NCBI RefSeq assembly: GCF_004115975.1
Contig: NZ_SDDZ01000004.1
Span: forward strand, 248,001 to 312,000
Source of the DNA: Gelidibacter gilvus
GTDB taxonomy: Bacteria > Bacteroidota > Bacteroidia > Flavobacteriales > Flavobacteriaceae
Direction: 5' to 3'
Length of the DNA stretch: 64,000 bases
This document shows positions 34,999 through 43,488 of this stretch, piece after piece; the stretch's first letter is position 1, and each line of letters starts with the position of its first letter. Under the pieces are notes generated by a model. The model was not told the DNA's origin. It ran no database searches and saw only the letters and a program-made list of their open reading frames with translations. The position numbers and the translations under genes were made by a program.

Positions 34999-36567
34999 AT
35001 GTCCGAAGACCAAAAACAACAACTACTCAAACAAACCCTCTGGAATATCGCCAATGACCTACGTGGCAATATGGATGCCGATGATTTCAGAGATTATATA
35101 TTAGGCTTTATCTTTTATAAATATTTGAGCCGTAAGATGGAACTCTATGCCAACGAGATCTTAGAGCCAGACGGATTAACCTATCACGAAGTATCGGGCC
35201 ACAAACAAGAGGACCTCTTGCTCAATAATATCAAAGACTTTTCATTAGAGAAGTTGGGCTACTTTCTACATCCAGACGAACTCTTTAGCGAATTGGCGCG
35301 CCGTGGCAATGCCGGCGGAAAAAACAAATTCATCTTGGACGACCTTTCTAAAGTCTTGACCAACATTGAGCAAAGTACCATGGGTAGCGAAAGTGAAGAA
35401 GACTTTGGTAACCTGTTTGAAGATTTGGACTTAACGAGTAGCAAACTCGGTAAGACCGAAAACGCCAAAAATGAACTTATCGTAAAAGTCCTTTCCCATT
35501 TAGATGGGATCAATTTTGAATTGGAGAATTCTGATAGCGATTTACTTGGCGACGCCTACGAATACTTGATTGGTCAATTTGCTTCAGGTGCTGGTAAAAA
35601 GGCAGGCGAGTTTTATACGCCGCAGCAAGTATCTAAAATCTTAGCAAAACTGGTCACGGTGGACAAAACCAAACTCAAAAACGTGTACGACCCAACCTGT
35701 GGTTCGGGTTCGTTGTTGTTGCGTGTGGCAAAGGAAGTCAATGAAGTTGGTGAGTTTTTTGGACAAGAGAGCAATCCAACCACTTATAACTTATGCCGCA
35801 TGAACATGATCATGCATGAGGTGCATTACAAACGTTTTGATATCTATAACGAAGACACCCTGGTCAATCCAAGTCCAAAACATCTGGACATGCGCTTTGA
35901 GGCGATTGTAGCAAATCCGCCTTTTTCAGCCGTTTGGAAGCCGGACAATATTATCAATGACGAGCGTTTTTCTGCCTATGGAAAAATGGCACCCAAGAGC
36001 AAAGCCGATTTTGCCTTTGTACAGCACATGGTGCATCATTTGGCTGACAATGGCACGATGGCATGCGTCTTACCACATGGTGTGCTGTTTCGTGGTGGTG
36101 CCGAAGGGCACATACGTCAATACCTCATTGAAGACCGCAACTATCTCGATGCAGTGATTGGCTTACCTGCCAATGTGTTTTATGGAACAAGCATCCCAAC
36201 CTGTATTTTGGTAATGAAAAAACAACGCACCCACAAAGACAACATCTTGTTTATTGATGCCAGCCAACACTTTGAAAAAGTAAAAACTCAAAACGTTTTG
36301 TTGGAAGAACATATAGAGCAAATCATAAATACCTACAAAAACCGAGAAACCAAAGACAAATACAGTTATGTAGCAATTTTGGATGAGGTACGTGAAAACG
36401 ATTATAACCTTAACATTCCACGCTATGTAGATACGTTTGAAGAAGAAGAGCCTGTGGATTTGCAAGCTGTGTCACAAGAATTACAAGCCCTGGAGCATAA
36501 CATAAAAGACACCGATGCCATCATCGCTGATTTTTGCAAACAATTAGGAATCGATACTCCTTTTTAA
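34999..36567 (+). CDS. hsdM: Type I restriction-modification DNA methyltransferase subunit
   Basis: The 522-residue modification subunit transfers methyl from SAM to adenine N6 in the asymmetric target chosen by HsdS. The N-terminal helical HsdM_N domain covers about 1-165 (LLKQTLWNIANDLRGNMDADDFRDYILGFIFYKYLS). The catalytic domain has motif I DPTCGSGSLLLRV (from residue 231) and motif IV NPPF (about 305). It heads the locus hsdM-hsdS-(GIY-YIG)-repeats-hsdR on one strand. With HsdS alone it would form a working methylase. Confidence 0.95.
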   Translation: MSEDQKQQLLKQTLWNIANDLRGNMDADDFRDYILGFIFYKYLSRKMELYANEILEPDGLTYHEVSGHKQEDLLLNNIKDFSLEKLGYFLHPDELFSELARRGNAGGKNKFILDDLSKVLTNIEQSTMGSESEEDFGNLFEDLDLTSSKLGKTENAKNELIVKVLSHLDGINFELENSDSDLLGDAYEYLIGQFASGAGKKAGEFYTPQQVSKILAKLVTVDKTKLKNVYDPTCGSGSLLLRVAKEVNEVGEFFGQESNPTTYNLCRMNMIMHEVHYKRFDIYNEDTLVNPSPKHLDMRFEAIVANPPFSAVWKPDNIINDERFSAYGKMAPKSKADFAFVQHMVHHLADNGTMACVLPHGVLFRGGAEGHIRQYLIEDRNYLDAVIGLPANVFYGTSIPTCILVMKKQRTHKDNILFIDASQHFEKVKTQNVLLEEHIEQIINTYKNRETKDKYSYVAILDEVRENDYNLNIPRYVDTFEEEEPVDLQAVSQELQALEHNIKDTDAIIADFCKQLGIDTPF

Positions 36568-36576
36568 AAATAAGAC

Positions 36577-36656
36577 GTCATTGCAAGGAGCAAAGCTAAA
36601 ACACGAAAATTAAAACTAAATCATCAAGCGACGAAGCAATCTCATGAATGAACCTA
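36577..36656 (+). repeat. CATTGCGAGGAG...GAAGCAATCTC dispersed element (copy 1, spans hsdS start)
   Basis: A left arm GTCATTGCAAGGAGCAAAGC and a right arm GCGACGAAGCAATCTCATGA enclose an A/T-rich middle. ATTGC and GCAAT can pair. Other copies lie at 38243-38371, inverted at 38641-38707, and at 41999-42034. The right arm of this copy includes the hsdS start codon. Confidence 0.7.
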
Positions 36657-37897
36657 AATCATTAAGTACTATCACCACGAAGCAATCTGTTTCTTTAAAA
36701 CCTAAATTACGTTTTAAGGAATTTGATGGTGATTGGGAAAAGAAAACTTTAGGAGAAGTTTCTAAAATTAGTTCTGGTGGTACACCAAGTAGAAATACCC
36801 CAATTTTTTGGAATGGAAATATTTATTGGGTAACAACTTCCTTAATAGATTTTAATACAATTTATGAATCTGAAGAGAAAATAACTGAGGAAGCTTTAAA
36901 AAAGTCCTCTGCAAAACTTTTTCCTATTGGAACAATTTTAATGGCAATGTACGGTCAGGGAAAAACAAGAGGAAAAGTAGCAAAGTTGGGAATGGAGGCT
37001 ACGACTAACCAAGCCTGTGCAGCCATTATGGTGAAAAACAACATAAATAAGGATTATTTATTTCAAAATTTGGCAGGACGTTATGATGAAATAAGAGAAT
37101 TAAGCAATGAAGGCGGGCAACAAAATTTAAGTGGTGGAATTATTAAGGAGATTAAAATAACATTTCCCCAACTCCCCGAACAACAAAAAATTGCCACCTT
37201 CCTAACCGCCATAGACTGCAAACTCCAACAACTCAACACCAAAAAAAACCTGTTAGAGCAGTACAAAAAGGGCGTGATGCAACAGTTGTTTTCTCAAAAG
37301 TTGAGGTTTAAGGATGATGATGGGAAGAATTATGGGGGTTGGGAAGTAAAACGATTGGGAGATTTAGGTAAAGTAGTTTCAGGTTTAACGTATAGTCCAA
37401 ATGACATAGTTGATGCAGAAAATGGAGTTTTAGTTTTGAGGTCTTCAAATGTTCAGGATCGTAAATTATCCTTTCATGATAATGTTTACGTAAAGGTCGA
37501 TAATTTCAATCCCGTTCAAAAAGAGGATGTATTAATATGTGTCCGAAATGGAAGCAAAAGATTAATAGGCAAAAATGCCATAATTGATGAAAATTCTGAA
37601 GGAATTGCCTTTGGTGCTTTTATGACAATTTATAGAAGTAAATACAATAACTTTTTATTTCATTATTTTGGTTCAGAGGAATATAATAAAGAAGTGCATA
37701 AAAATCTTGGAGCTACAATCAATTCAATAAATGGAAGTGACTTGAAAAAGTTTAAAGTGCCTTTTCCTGGAGTTAAAGAACAAAAAAAATTCGCCAATTA
37801 CTTATCATCGATTGAAAGCAAAATAGAAACCATCACGCAACAAATAGACAAAACGCAAGCGTTTAAAAAAGGGTTGTTGCAGCAGATGTTTGTTTAA
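36644..37897 (+). CDS. hsdS: Type I restriction-modification specificity subunit
   Basis: The 417-residue subunit recognises the bipartite DNA target. Two variable target-recognition domains (about 30-175 and 225-370) are each followed by a conserved coiled-coil: PEQQKIATFLTAIDCKLQQL...KKGVMQQLFSQ and KEQKKFANYLSSIESKIETI...KKGLLQQMFV. The repeated LRFK-D/E-G-WE-K-LGD/E motif opens each half. It starts at the ATG at 36644, inside the right arm of a dispersed repeat, so the first dozen codons (MNEPKSLSTITTKQ) may be repeat-derived. It is 76 bases after hsdM. Confidence 0.93.
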   Translation: MNEPKSLSTITTKQSVSLKPKLRFKEFDGDWEKKTLGEVSKISSGGTPSRNTPIFWNGNIYWVTTSLIDFNTIYESEEKITEEALKKSSAKLFPIGTILMAMYGQGKTRGKVAKLGMEATTNQACAAIMVKNNINKDYLFQNLAGRYDEIRELSNEGGQQNLSGGIIKEIKITFPQLPEQQKIATFLTAIDCKLQQLNTKKNLLEQYKKGVMQQLFSQKLRFKDDDGKNYGGWEVKRLGDLGKVVSGLTYSPNDIVDAENGVLVLRSSNVQDRKLSFHDNVYVKVDNFNPVQKEDVLICVRNGSKRLIGKNAIIDENSEGIAFGAFMTIYRSKYNNFLFHYFGSEEYNKEVHKNLGATINSINGSDLKKFKVPFPGVKEQKKFANYLSSIESKIETITQQIDKTQAFKKGLLQQMFV

Positions 37898-37903
37898 TTA
37901 ATA

Positions 37904-38215
37904 ATGAAACCAGGCTTCATTTATATATTGACCAATAAAAACAATACCACTTTATATGTTGGTGTATCTTCTGATATTGTGGAACGTGTTGGACAACACA
38001 AGATGAAGTTGAACAAGAATTGTTTTACGGCGCGATACAATTTAGATAAATTGGTATATTATGAAGTTTTTCAGATGATTGGTGATGCCATTGGCAGAGA
38101 GAAACAATTGAAAGGTGGCAGTAGAGCGGATAAAATAGTATTGATAAACAGGTTAAACCCCGAGTGGAGAGATTTGTATGACGAGGTGAAAATAGAATAT
38201 GGAAATGGTCAGTAA
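37904..38215 (+). CDS. Small stand-alone GIY-YIG nuclease
   Basis: A 103-residue single-domain GIY-YIG protein. It opens GFIYILTNKNNTTLYVGVSS, giving the paired G-x-Y and Y-V-G signature, followed by the catalytic-region Arg in DIVERVGQHK, and the Glu in AIGREKQLKG. The ending NPEWRDLYDEV is usual for this group (often labelled UPF0213 or excinuclease-like). It lies only 6 bases after hsdS, so it shares that transcript, and is followed at once by copies of the CATTGCGAGGAG repeat. A role in repeat spread or in restriction is possible but unproven. Confidence 0.85.
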   Translation: MKPGFIYILTNKNNTTLYVGVSSDIVERVGQHKMKLNKNCFTARYNLDKLVYYEVFQMIGDAIGREKQLKGGSRADKIVLINRLNPEWRDLYDEVKIEYGNGQ

Positions 38216-38352
38216 TATCATTGGGAGTAGCCTGTAGTAAGTGTCATTGCGAGGAGCCCAAATAGTACGTCATTGCGAGGAGCCTGTAGTAAGGTCATTG
38301 CGAGGAGCAAAGCCAAAGCATGAAAGTTATAAAAGAATTAAAATGCGACGAA

Positions 38353-38600
38353 GCAATCTCATGAATGAACCTAACAAAACAAAGATCAGGACAAAGCCAT
38401 AAAGCCAACGAAACAAAATGTAAAAGTTAATAATCATTAAGTAATGAGCAATCTCATAAATGAACCTAACAAAACAGAAATATAGGATAAATCCATAAAG
38501 CCAACGAAGCAAAATGTAAAAGTTAATAATCATTAAGTAATGAGCAATCTCATGAATGAACCTAACAAAGCATAGATCAGGACAAAGCCATAAATGCGAA
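38353..38600 (+). repeat. 95-bp tandem repeat, about 2.6 copies
   Basis: Units start with GCAATCTCAT at 38353, 38448 and 38543, exactly 95 bp apart, and continue GAATGAACCTAACAAA...; the last is cut near 38600. The unit carries the right arm of the dispersed element. Copies are nearly identical, so the duplication is recent. Confidence 0.85.
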
Positions 38601-38695
38601 GAAGTGATTTATAAAACCTTGCTCCGTCGTTTATATATAAAGATTGCTTCGTCGCTTGCTGCTGTCGTGATGACATGAAGTTTTTGGATGTGCTC

Positions 38696-38893
38696 CTCGC
38701 AATGACGACAACTATGGGGTATCGCAATGACGAAAAGCAAGAGGTCGCGCATTGACGAAAACTAAGGGGTCGCAATGAGGAATGCTAAGAGGTATCGCAA
38801 TGGAGAAAACGATGAGTTATCGCAATGACGACAACTATGGGGTATCGCAATGACGAAAACTAAGAAGTCTCGCATTGACGAAAACTAAGAAGG
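38696..38893 (+). repeat. 25-bp degenerate tandem array, eight units
   Basis: Units resemble ATCGCAATGACGAAAACTAA followed by GAGGT and start at 38696, 38721, 38746, 38771 (23 bp), 38794, 38819, 38844 and 38869. The first 12 bases are the end of the inverted dispersed element (CTCGCAATGACG), so the array grew from that element. There are no unique spacers. Confidence 0.85.
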
Positions 38894-39046
38894 ACTTCGA
38901 TATTTTACAGGGAAGAAGAGCCTCTGCATTTGATTTAATTGAACCAAAATTTTATAAAAGAGGTGGAAAATGCAATAATAATTACAAATGAACAATAAGT
39001 AAATAATATATTAATCAAGATTTATAACGTAAACGTGTCATAGATA

Positions 39047-41920
39047 ATGTCCACACAACCCGAAGCCATATTAGAGCACAACCTCATCCAACAACTCGCT
39101 GGGTTGGGGTATGAGCGTGTCACAATCCCAGATGGTGAACACTTGTTGAGCAATCTTAAAAGTCAGTTAGAGCGTTTTAATAACACCAGCTTTACGGATA
39201 AAGAGTTTGACAACATCCTCAACCATTTGGCTAAGGGAACAGTCTTTGAAAAAGCAGAGATGCTACGCGATCGCTTTTTACTGGTCAAGGATAATGGTGA
39301 TATTTTTTATGTGCGCTTTTTTGATAAGGAGCAGTGGGGTAGGAACAACTATCAAGTAACCAATCAAATTGCACAAGAGGGCACGTATAAAAACCGTTAT
39401 GATGTGACGATTTTGGCAAACGGGATTCCTGTGATGCAGATAGAATTGAAGCGAAGAGGTTTGGAAATAAAGGAAGCTTTTAATCAAATTAACCGCTATC
39501 AGCACCAATCGTTTTGGAGTAATTATGGACTGTTTCAGTATGTGCAATTGTTTGTCATCAGCAATGGCGTGAACACCAAATATTTGGCAAATAACAAAAT
39601 GCAATCGGTCAAACAAACCTTCTATTGGGCTGATGTGCACAACAAAAATGTAACAGACCTCACCGAGTTTACAGCTGCGTTTTTAAACACCAATCAATTT
39701 GGAAAAATGCTCTCGCATTATATCGTGCGTAGCGAAACCCACAAAATTATGATGGTCTTGCGACCGTATCAATATTATGCCGTAGAACAGTTGGTGCAGC
39801 AGGTGGCAACTACCAATGATAATGCCTATATCTGGCATACCACAGGTTCTGGTAAAACCTTGACCTCGTTTAAGGCAAGCCAAATCATTATGGATTTGCC
39901 CAATGTACATAAAGTGGTATTTGTAGTTGATCGTAAAGATTTGGACTACCAAACCATGAATGAGTTCAACAGTTTTAAAAAAGGAAGTGTGGATGTTACG
40001 GGCAATACCAATGAATTGGTAAAGCAATTGGCAGATGATACCAAGTTGGTTTTGACCACCATTCAAAAACTTAATAATGCCATTTCTAAAAACCATTACG
40101 AACAGAAGCTGAAACACCTTCAAGATAAAAAAGTGGTCTTTGTATTTGATGAGTGCCACCGTTCGCAATTTGGCGATACCCATAAAAGAATTACAGAATA
40201 CTTTCAAAACGCACAACTCTTTGGCTTTACAGGCACACCGATATTTGCAGACAATGCCGCTAAAAACGAGTTGGGCAAACGCACGACCAAAGACCTTTTT
40301 GGGAAATGCTTGCACAAATACGTAATTACCGATGCCATTAGAGACCAAAACGTCTTGCGTTTTGGGATTGAATACATTGGAAAATACAAACAAAAAGGCA
40401 ATACCTTTATGGATATTGAAGTCGAAGATATCGACAAAGCCGAAGTATTTGCTGACCCGCGCCGTTTAGAGAAGATAGCCGATTATATGATTGCCTATCA
40501 CAATCAAAAGACATTTAACAAGGAATATTCGGCACTGTTTGCTGTCAATAATATTGATACACTTATTAGTTATTACGATATTTTTAAACGTAAGAAGGAA
40601 GCAGGTGAACACGATTTACGAATTGCCACCATCTTTACCTATGGCACAAATGAAGACAATGAAAACGCGAAGGACTTTATGCCAGATGATGATTATTACG
40701 GCACTGAAGAACCTGATGCAAGTTATGGGTCCAAACACACCAGAGATAAACTGGAATCCTATATCAGTGATTACAATGGCATGTACAATACAAGTTTCTC
40801 GACCAAGGATAGTCAGCAGTTTGAGAACTATTTTAAGGACATTAGCAAGCGTTTAAAAGATCGGGAGAAAATCTCATTCAATGATGAAAAAGACCGCTTA
40901 GACATTGTGTTTGTCGTAAATATGATGTTGACAGGTTTTGATGCCAAAAAAGTGAATACGCTCTATGTGGATAAGAATTTAAAGTATCATGGATTGATTC
41001 AGGCATTTTCGAGAACAAATAGGATTTTAGGCGAGAGAAAGTCGCAGGGCAATATCCTTTGCTTTAGAAACTTGAAAAAATCAACGGATGAAGCGATTAC
41101 TTTGTTTTCAAATAAGGAAGCCATTGAAGAAATTATATTACCACCTTATGAATCTGTTGCCAAGAAATTTGATGAAGCTTTAGAGCACCTCTTGCAAATA
41201 ACACCAAGTTATCAGAGTGTAGACGATTTATTGAGCGAAGAAGATGAAGCGGCATTTATTCAAGCCTTCCGTCAACTCATGCGTGCTAAGAATGTCCTCG
41301 AATCCTTTACCGATTTTGATTGGGATGATTTAGACATGACGGCGCAAGAGTTTGAAGATTATAAAAGCAAGTACCTTGATTTATACGAAAAAGTAAAGCA
41401 AGATCGCCAAAAGCAGAAAACCTCCATCCTTGATGATATCGATTTTGAATTGGAGTTGATACACCGAGATCAAATCAATGTGGCTTATATCCTTCAGTTA
41501 TTGGCAAAACTTAAACAAGCCAGTCCTTCAGAAACCCAACAACAGAAAAAAGCCATCATGGACATGCTGTCGGGTGATATCCAATTGCGAAGCAAACGTG
41601 AGCTAATAGAAAAGTTTATTGAAGAAAACCTGCCTAAAATTGACAACCCAGATACTATTGATGACGAATTTCAGAACTATTGGCACGAACAAAAGATTCT
41701 TGCGCTTGCTAAACTTTGTGAAGAAGAACAACTTGACAAACAACAGTTCAACGCATTAATAGAAAGTTATTCATCTTCTGGTCGTGAGCCACTAAGGGAT
41801 GAGGTTTTTAAGTGTTTAGACAGTCGCCCAAGTATTTTGAAAGCACGAGAAATTGGTGAGCGTATTTTAGACAAGATGCGTGAGTTTGTACAGATATTTA
41901 TCAATGGGATGACGGGGTAA
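39047..41920 (+). CDS. hsdR: Type I restriction endonuclease subunit R
   Basis: The 957-residue motor and nuclease subunit. The N-terminal PD-(D/E)xK nuclease has Asp119 and Glu133-x-Lys135 in RYDVTILANGIPVMQIELKR. The superfamily 2 translocase has Walker A TTGSGKTLTS (Lys270), DECH-type motif II VFDECHRSQFG (from Asp368), motif III FGFTGTPIF and motif VI QAFSRTNRILGER. A helical C-terminal part (about 740-957) should bind HsdM/HsdS. All key residues are present, so restriction is probably active. It is separated from hsdS by a GIY-YIG gene and 0.8 kb of repeats, an unusual gap. Confidence 0.95.
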   Translation: MSTQPEAILEHNLIQQLAGLGYERVTIPDGEHLLSNLKSQLERFNNTSFTDKEFDNILNHLAKGTVFEKAEMLRDRFLLVKDNGDIFYVRFFDKEQWGRNNYQVTNQIAQEGTYKNRYDVTILANGIPVMQIELKRRGLEIKEAFNQINRYQHQSFWSNYGLFQYVQLFVISNGVNTKYLANNKMQSVKQTFYWADVHNKNVTDLTEFTAAFLNTNQFGKMLSHYIVRSETHKIMMVLRPYQYYAVEQLVQQVATTNDNAYIWHTTGSGKTLTSFKASQIIMDLPNVHKVVFVVDRKDLDYQTMNEFNSFKKGSVDVTGNTNELVKQLADDTKLVLTTIQKLNNAISKNHYEQKLKHLQDKKVVFVFDECHRSQFGDTHKRITEYFQNAQLFGFTGTPIFADNAAKNELGKRTTKDLFGKCLHKYVITDAIRDQNVLRFGIEYIGKYKQKGNTFMDIEVEDIDKAEVFADPRRLEKIADYMIAYHNQKTFNKEYSALFAVNNIDTLISYYDIFKRKKEAGEHDLRIATIFTYGTNEDNENAKDFMPDDDYYGTEEPDASYGSKHTRDKLESYISDYNGMYNTSFSTKDSQQFENYFKDISKRLKDREKISFNDEKDRLDIVFVVNMMLTGFDAKKVNTLYVDKNLKYHGLIQAFSRTNRILGERKSQGNILCFRNLKKSTDEAITLFSNKEAIEEIILPPYESVAKKFDEALEHLLQITPSYQSVDDLLSEEDEAAFIQAFRQLMRAKNVLESFTDFDWDDLDMTAQEFEDYKSKYLDLYEKVKQDRQKQKTSILDDIDFELELIHRDQINVAYILQLLAKLKQASPSETQQQKKAIMDMLSGDIQLRSKRELIEKFIEENLPKIDNPDTIDDEFQNYWHEQKILALAKLCEEEQLDKQQFNALIESYSSSGREPLRDEVFKCLDSRPSILKAREIGERILDKMREFVQIFINGMTG

Positions 41921-42084
41921 AATAATTCACAATGTACACCTCAGCCCATCGTCAATCCGTCAATCCATCAAACCATTAATCCTTCAATTCGACAATCCGT
42001 CATTGCGAGGGAGGCACGAACGCGGCAATCTCATAACCAATGTCCGCGTCTCAAAAGGCACATATCCTCCACTAGCATTAACCC
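41921..42084. repeat. Repeat-rich spacer after hsdR
   Basis: Short TCAATCCGTCAATCC-like words at 41950-41998 are followed by another CATTGCGAGG...GCAATCTCAT element at 41999-42034. It marks the downstream edge of the restriction locus with the same repeat family found inside it. Confidence 0.6.
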
Positions 42085-42834
42085 TCAAAGCCCGTGTACC
42101 TCCAAAATCTGCAGCCCACGTAAAGTCTCCAAGCCATATACCTCATTGGCGATGATCTCATAATACCGGATGCCCAAAAGGACAATCCCCGTATGTGCCG
42201 GCGGCCTCAGCAGATCAGGCACCAACTCAAAAGAAGAAGGTCCCGCGCCAACTTCCAAAAACCGAGTCGGAGAGACCGCCAAGGTGCTTTCTAGACTGTC
42301 AAAGTCAAAGTCCAAAATTCCCATCGTTACCCCAAGATGGGTGGCTGTTTTTATCCCTTTAAGACCCGCCGGATTAAAGTTTGTAATCCGCAAAGTTTGA
42401 GACGGCCAATCAAAAGCTGTCGTTTTGTAGAGGGCATATAAAACGGGATTTTTAGGAGTCACTTCATACTGCCGTAACACCTGCTGGCCCTTCTCCGTTT
42501 GCAAGCCGCTGTTTACACGGCGTTTGCCGCGCTCAGAAACAGCATCCAAAGCTTTGATTTGTAAGAATACCTGCATCATCCGCGAATGAAACGTCTTGTT
42601 TTGACGGGGATTAAGAAACGGCAGCAGTGCCAAGCGAAACTGTTTTTTAACCCTACTGCAATGCCCAAATTCGCTGGCATTCTCGCGCACCCGCTTCATA
42701 TTGTCTTGGGTACGGATGGCAAAGCCATTAAACCCGCCACCGGCTTTTCGGGAGTATCCCACCCCTTTAGTGATGAAGAAGTTGATCTCCCCGAGTGTTC
42801 CTGAAATTTTAAAGGGTCCTGTCTGTCTTGCCAT
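42085..42834 (-). CDS. Uncharacterised Bacteroidetes protein (MARQ-x-G type)
   Basis: From the ATG at 42834 the protein has 249 residues and begins MARQTGPFKISGTLGEINFF, a start seen in an uncharacterised, rapidly varying Bacteroidetes family known to me only as hypothetical. The next part (GYSRKAGGGFNG...RVRENASEFGHCSRVKKQFR) is basic and fits the conserved core; the C-terminal half is beta-rich. No signal peptide. A longer frame to 42939 would run through the 11-bp tandem repeat and is rejected. It lies alone in the accessory region. I infer nothing about function. Confidence 0.65.
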   Translation of the reverse strand: MARQTGPFKISGTLGEINFFITKGVGYSRKAGGGFNGFAIRTQDNMKRVRENASEFGHCSRVKKQFRLALLPFLNPRQNKTFHSRMMQVFLQIKALDAVSERGKRRVNSGLQTEKGQQVLRQYEVTPKNPVLYALYKTTAFDWPSQTLRITNFNPAGLKGIKTATHLGVTMGILDFDFDSLESTLAVSPTRFLEVGAGPSSFELVPDLLRPPAHTGIVLLGIRYYEIIANEVYGLETLRGLQILEVHGL

Positions 42835-42885
42835 AGCGGAGCTAATGTATTGCAAATCTGTCATATAAACAATAGGTATAGCGTA

Positions 42886-42918
42886 TATACCCCGTGTATA
42901 CCTCGGGTATACCTCGGG
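42886..42918 (-). repeat. 11-bp tandem repeat upstream of the MARQ-type gene
   Basis: Read on the plus strand, TATACCCCGTG, TATACCTCGGG and TATACCTCGGG follow head to tail, with a weaker fourth unit after. The 11-bp period is one helical turn, and the block lies 52-84 bases upstream of the minus-strand start codon, so it could be a phased binding site or promoter element. Confidence 0.65.
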
Positions 42919-43046
42919 TAAGCCGGCGGTTCGTTCCATGCCATCCTCGGCTAAGCTTCGACCCGCACTGGAAAGGGGAGCGGTCTAGGGGGTTATTTTG
43001 AACTGATCTGCTAGGCTTTGATCTTTAGAATTATAGCCTCCTCCGC

Positions 43047-43377
43047 CTTCTTTTTGTAAATTGATTTTGATTGTTAGATTTAAAGTTTAAAATTTTGCCT
43101 AATTTTGTATGCTAACTTTATGTCGCTTAATTTTAAATCGGTTTTACTACTCATGCTCTTTAATGAAGCACTGCATTCTTGTAAATCTCCCATGGTGGTA
43201 TTAAGACCTACACCTCCGAAAAGGGAATTATCACGGGTGGTTGTAAAGCCTAAACCGTTACTTCCTCAAATCAAAAATGATATTGAAATAAATCCTATAA
43301 TGCTACGAGTGACACAATTCAAATGGCGCTCTTATGTCATGGAGAAATTCGGGCAGCATAGGTTGCTGCTAGAGTGA
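43047..43377 (+). pseudogene. Decayed 5' duplicate of the glycosidase-like lipoprotein gene at 44619
   Basis: From about 43047 this stretch aligns with 44535 onward, including about 60 bases of upstream DNA. The coding part gives a lipoprotein-like start (MLFNEALHSCKSPMVVLRPTPPKRE) matching VVALHSCKSPKVVSRPAPPKRD. About 45 bases are missing in the middle. After SYVMEKF a one-base loss shifts the frame, so FRAAWIATVA of the parent becomes GQHRLLLE and a stop. The rest of the gene is absent. It is thus a truncated, frameshifted copy, separated from its parent by the HARE-HTH/GIY-YIG gene. Confidence 0.85.
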
Positions 43378-43488
43378 AAATCAACCGACCAAGTAATCGG
43401 GGGTCAGTCAACGAAAAACAAGTTCAAAGCTGAATATATAAAGTTCCAAATCCTAACAAAATTTTTAATTAATCAAGTGTTTTAAATT

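Larger units (their letters stand above)
38216..39046. repeat. 830-base repeat block between the GIY-YIG gene and hsdR
   Basis: No gene is supported. From left to right: three copies of GTCATTGCGAGGAGC (38243, 38269, 38294) with one right arm (38345-38371); a 95-bp tandem duplication; an inverted element copy (38641-38707); an eight-unit 25-bp array; and about 150 A/T-rich bases before hsdR that may hold its own promoter. Confidence 0.8.

Noticed and set aside
36644-37897. Phase-variable inversion of hsdS
   Set aside because: Only one hsdS is present, with no second partial hsdS, inverted repeats or recombinase gene nearby.
38327-38775. Two minus-strand frames with repeated YILLRWLYGF-like peptides
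   Set aside because: They translate the 95-bp tandem duplication and have no gene-like features.
38696-38893. Regular repeats resembling a CRISPR array
   Set aside because: Units are directly adjacent without unique spacers and no cas genes are present; it is a tandem array grown from a dispersed element.
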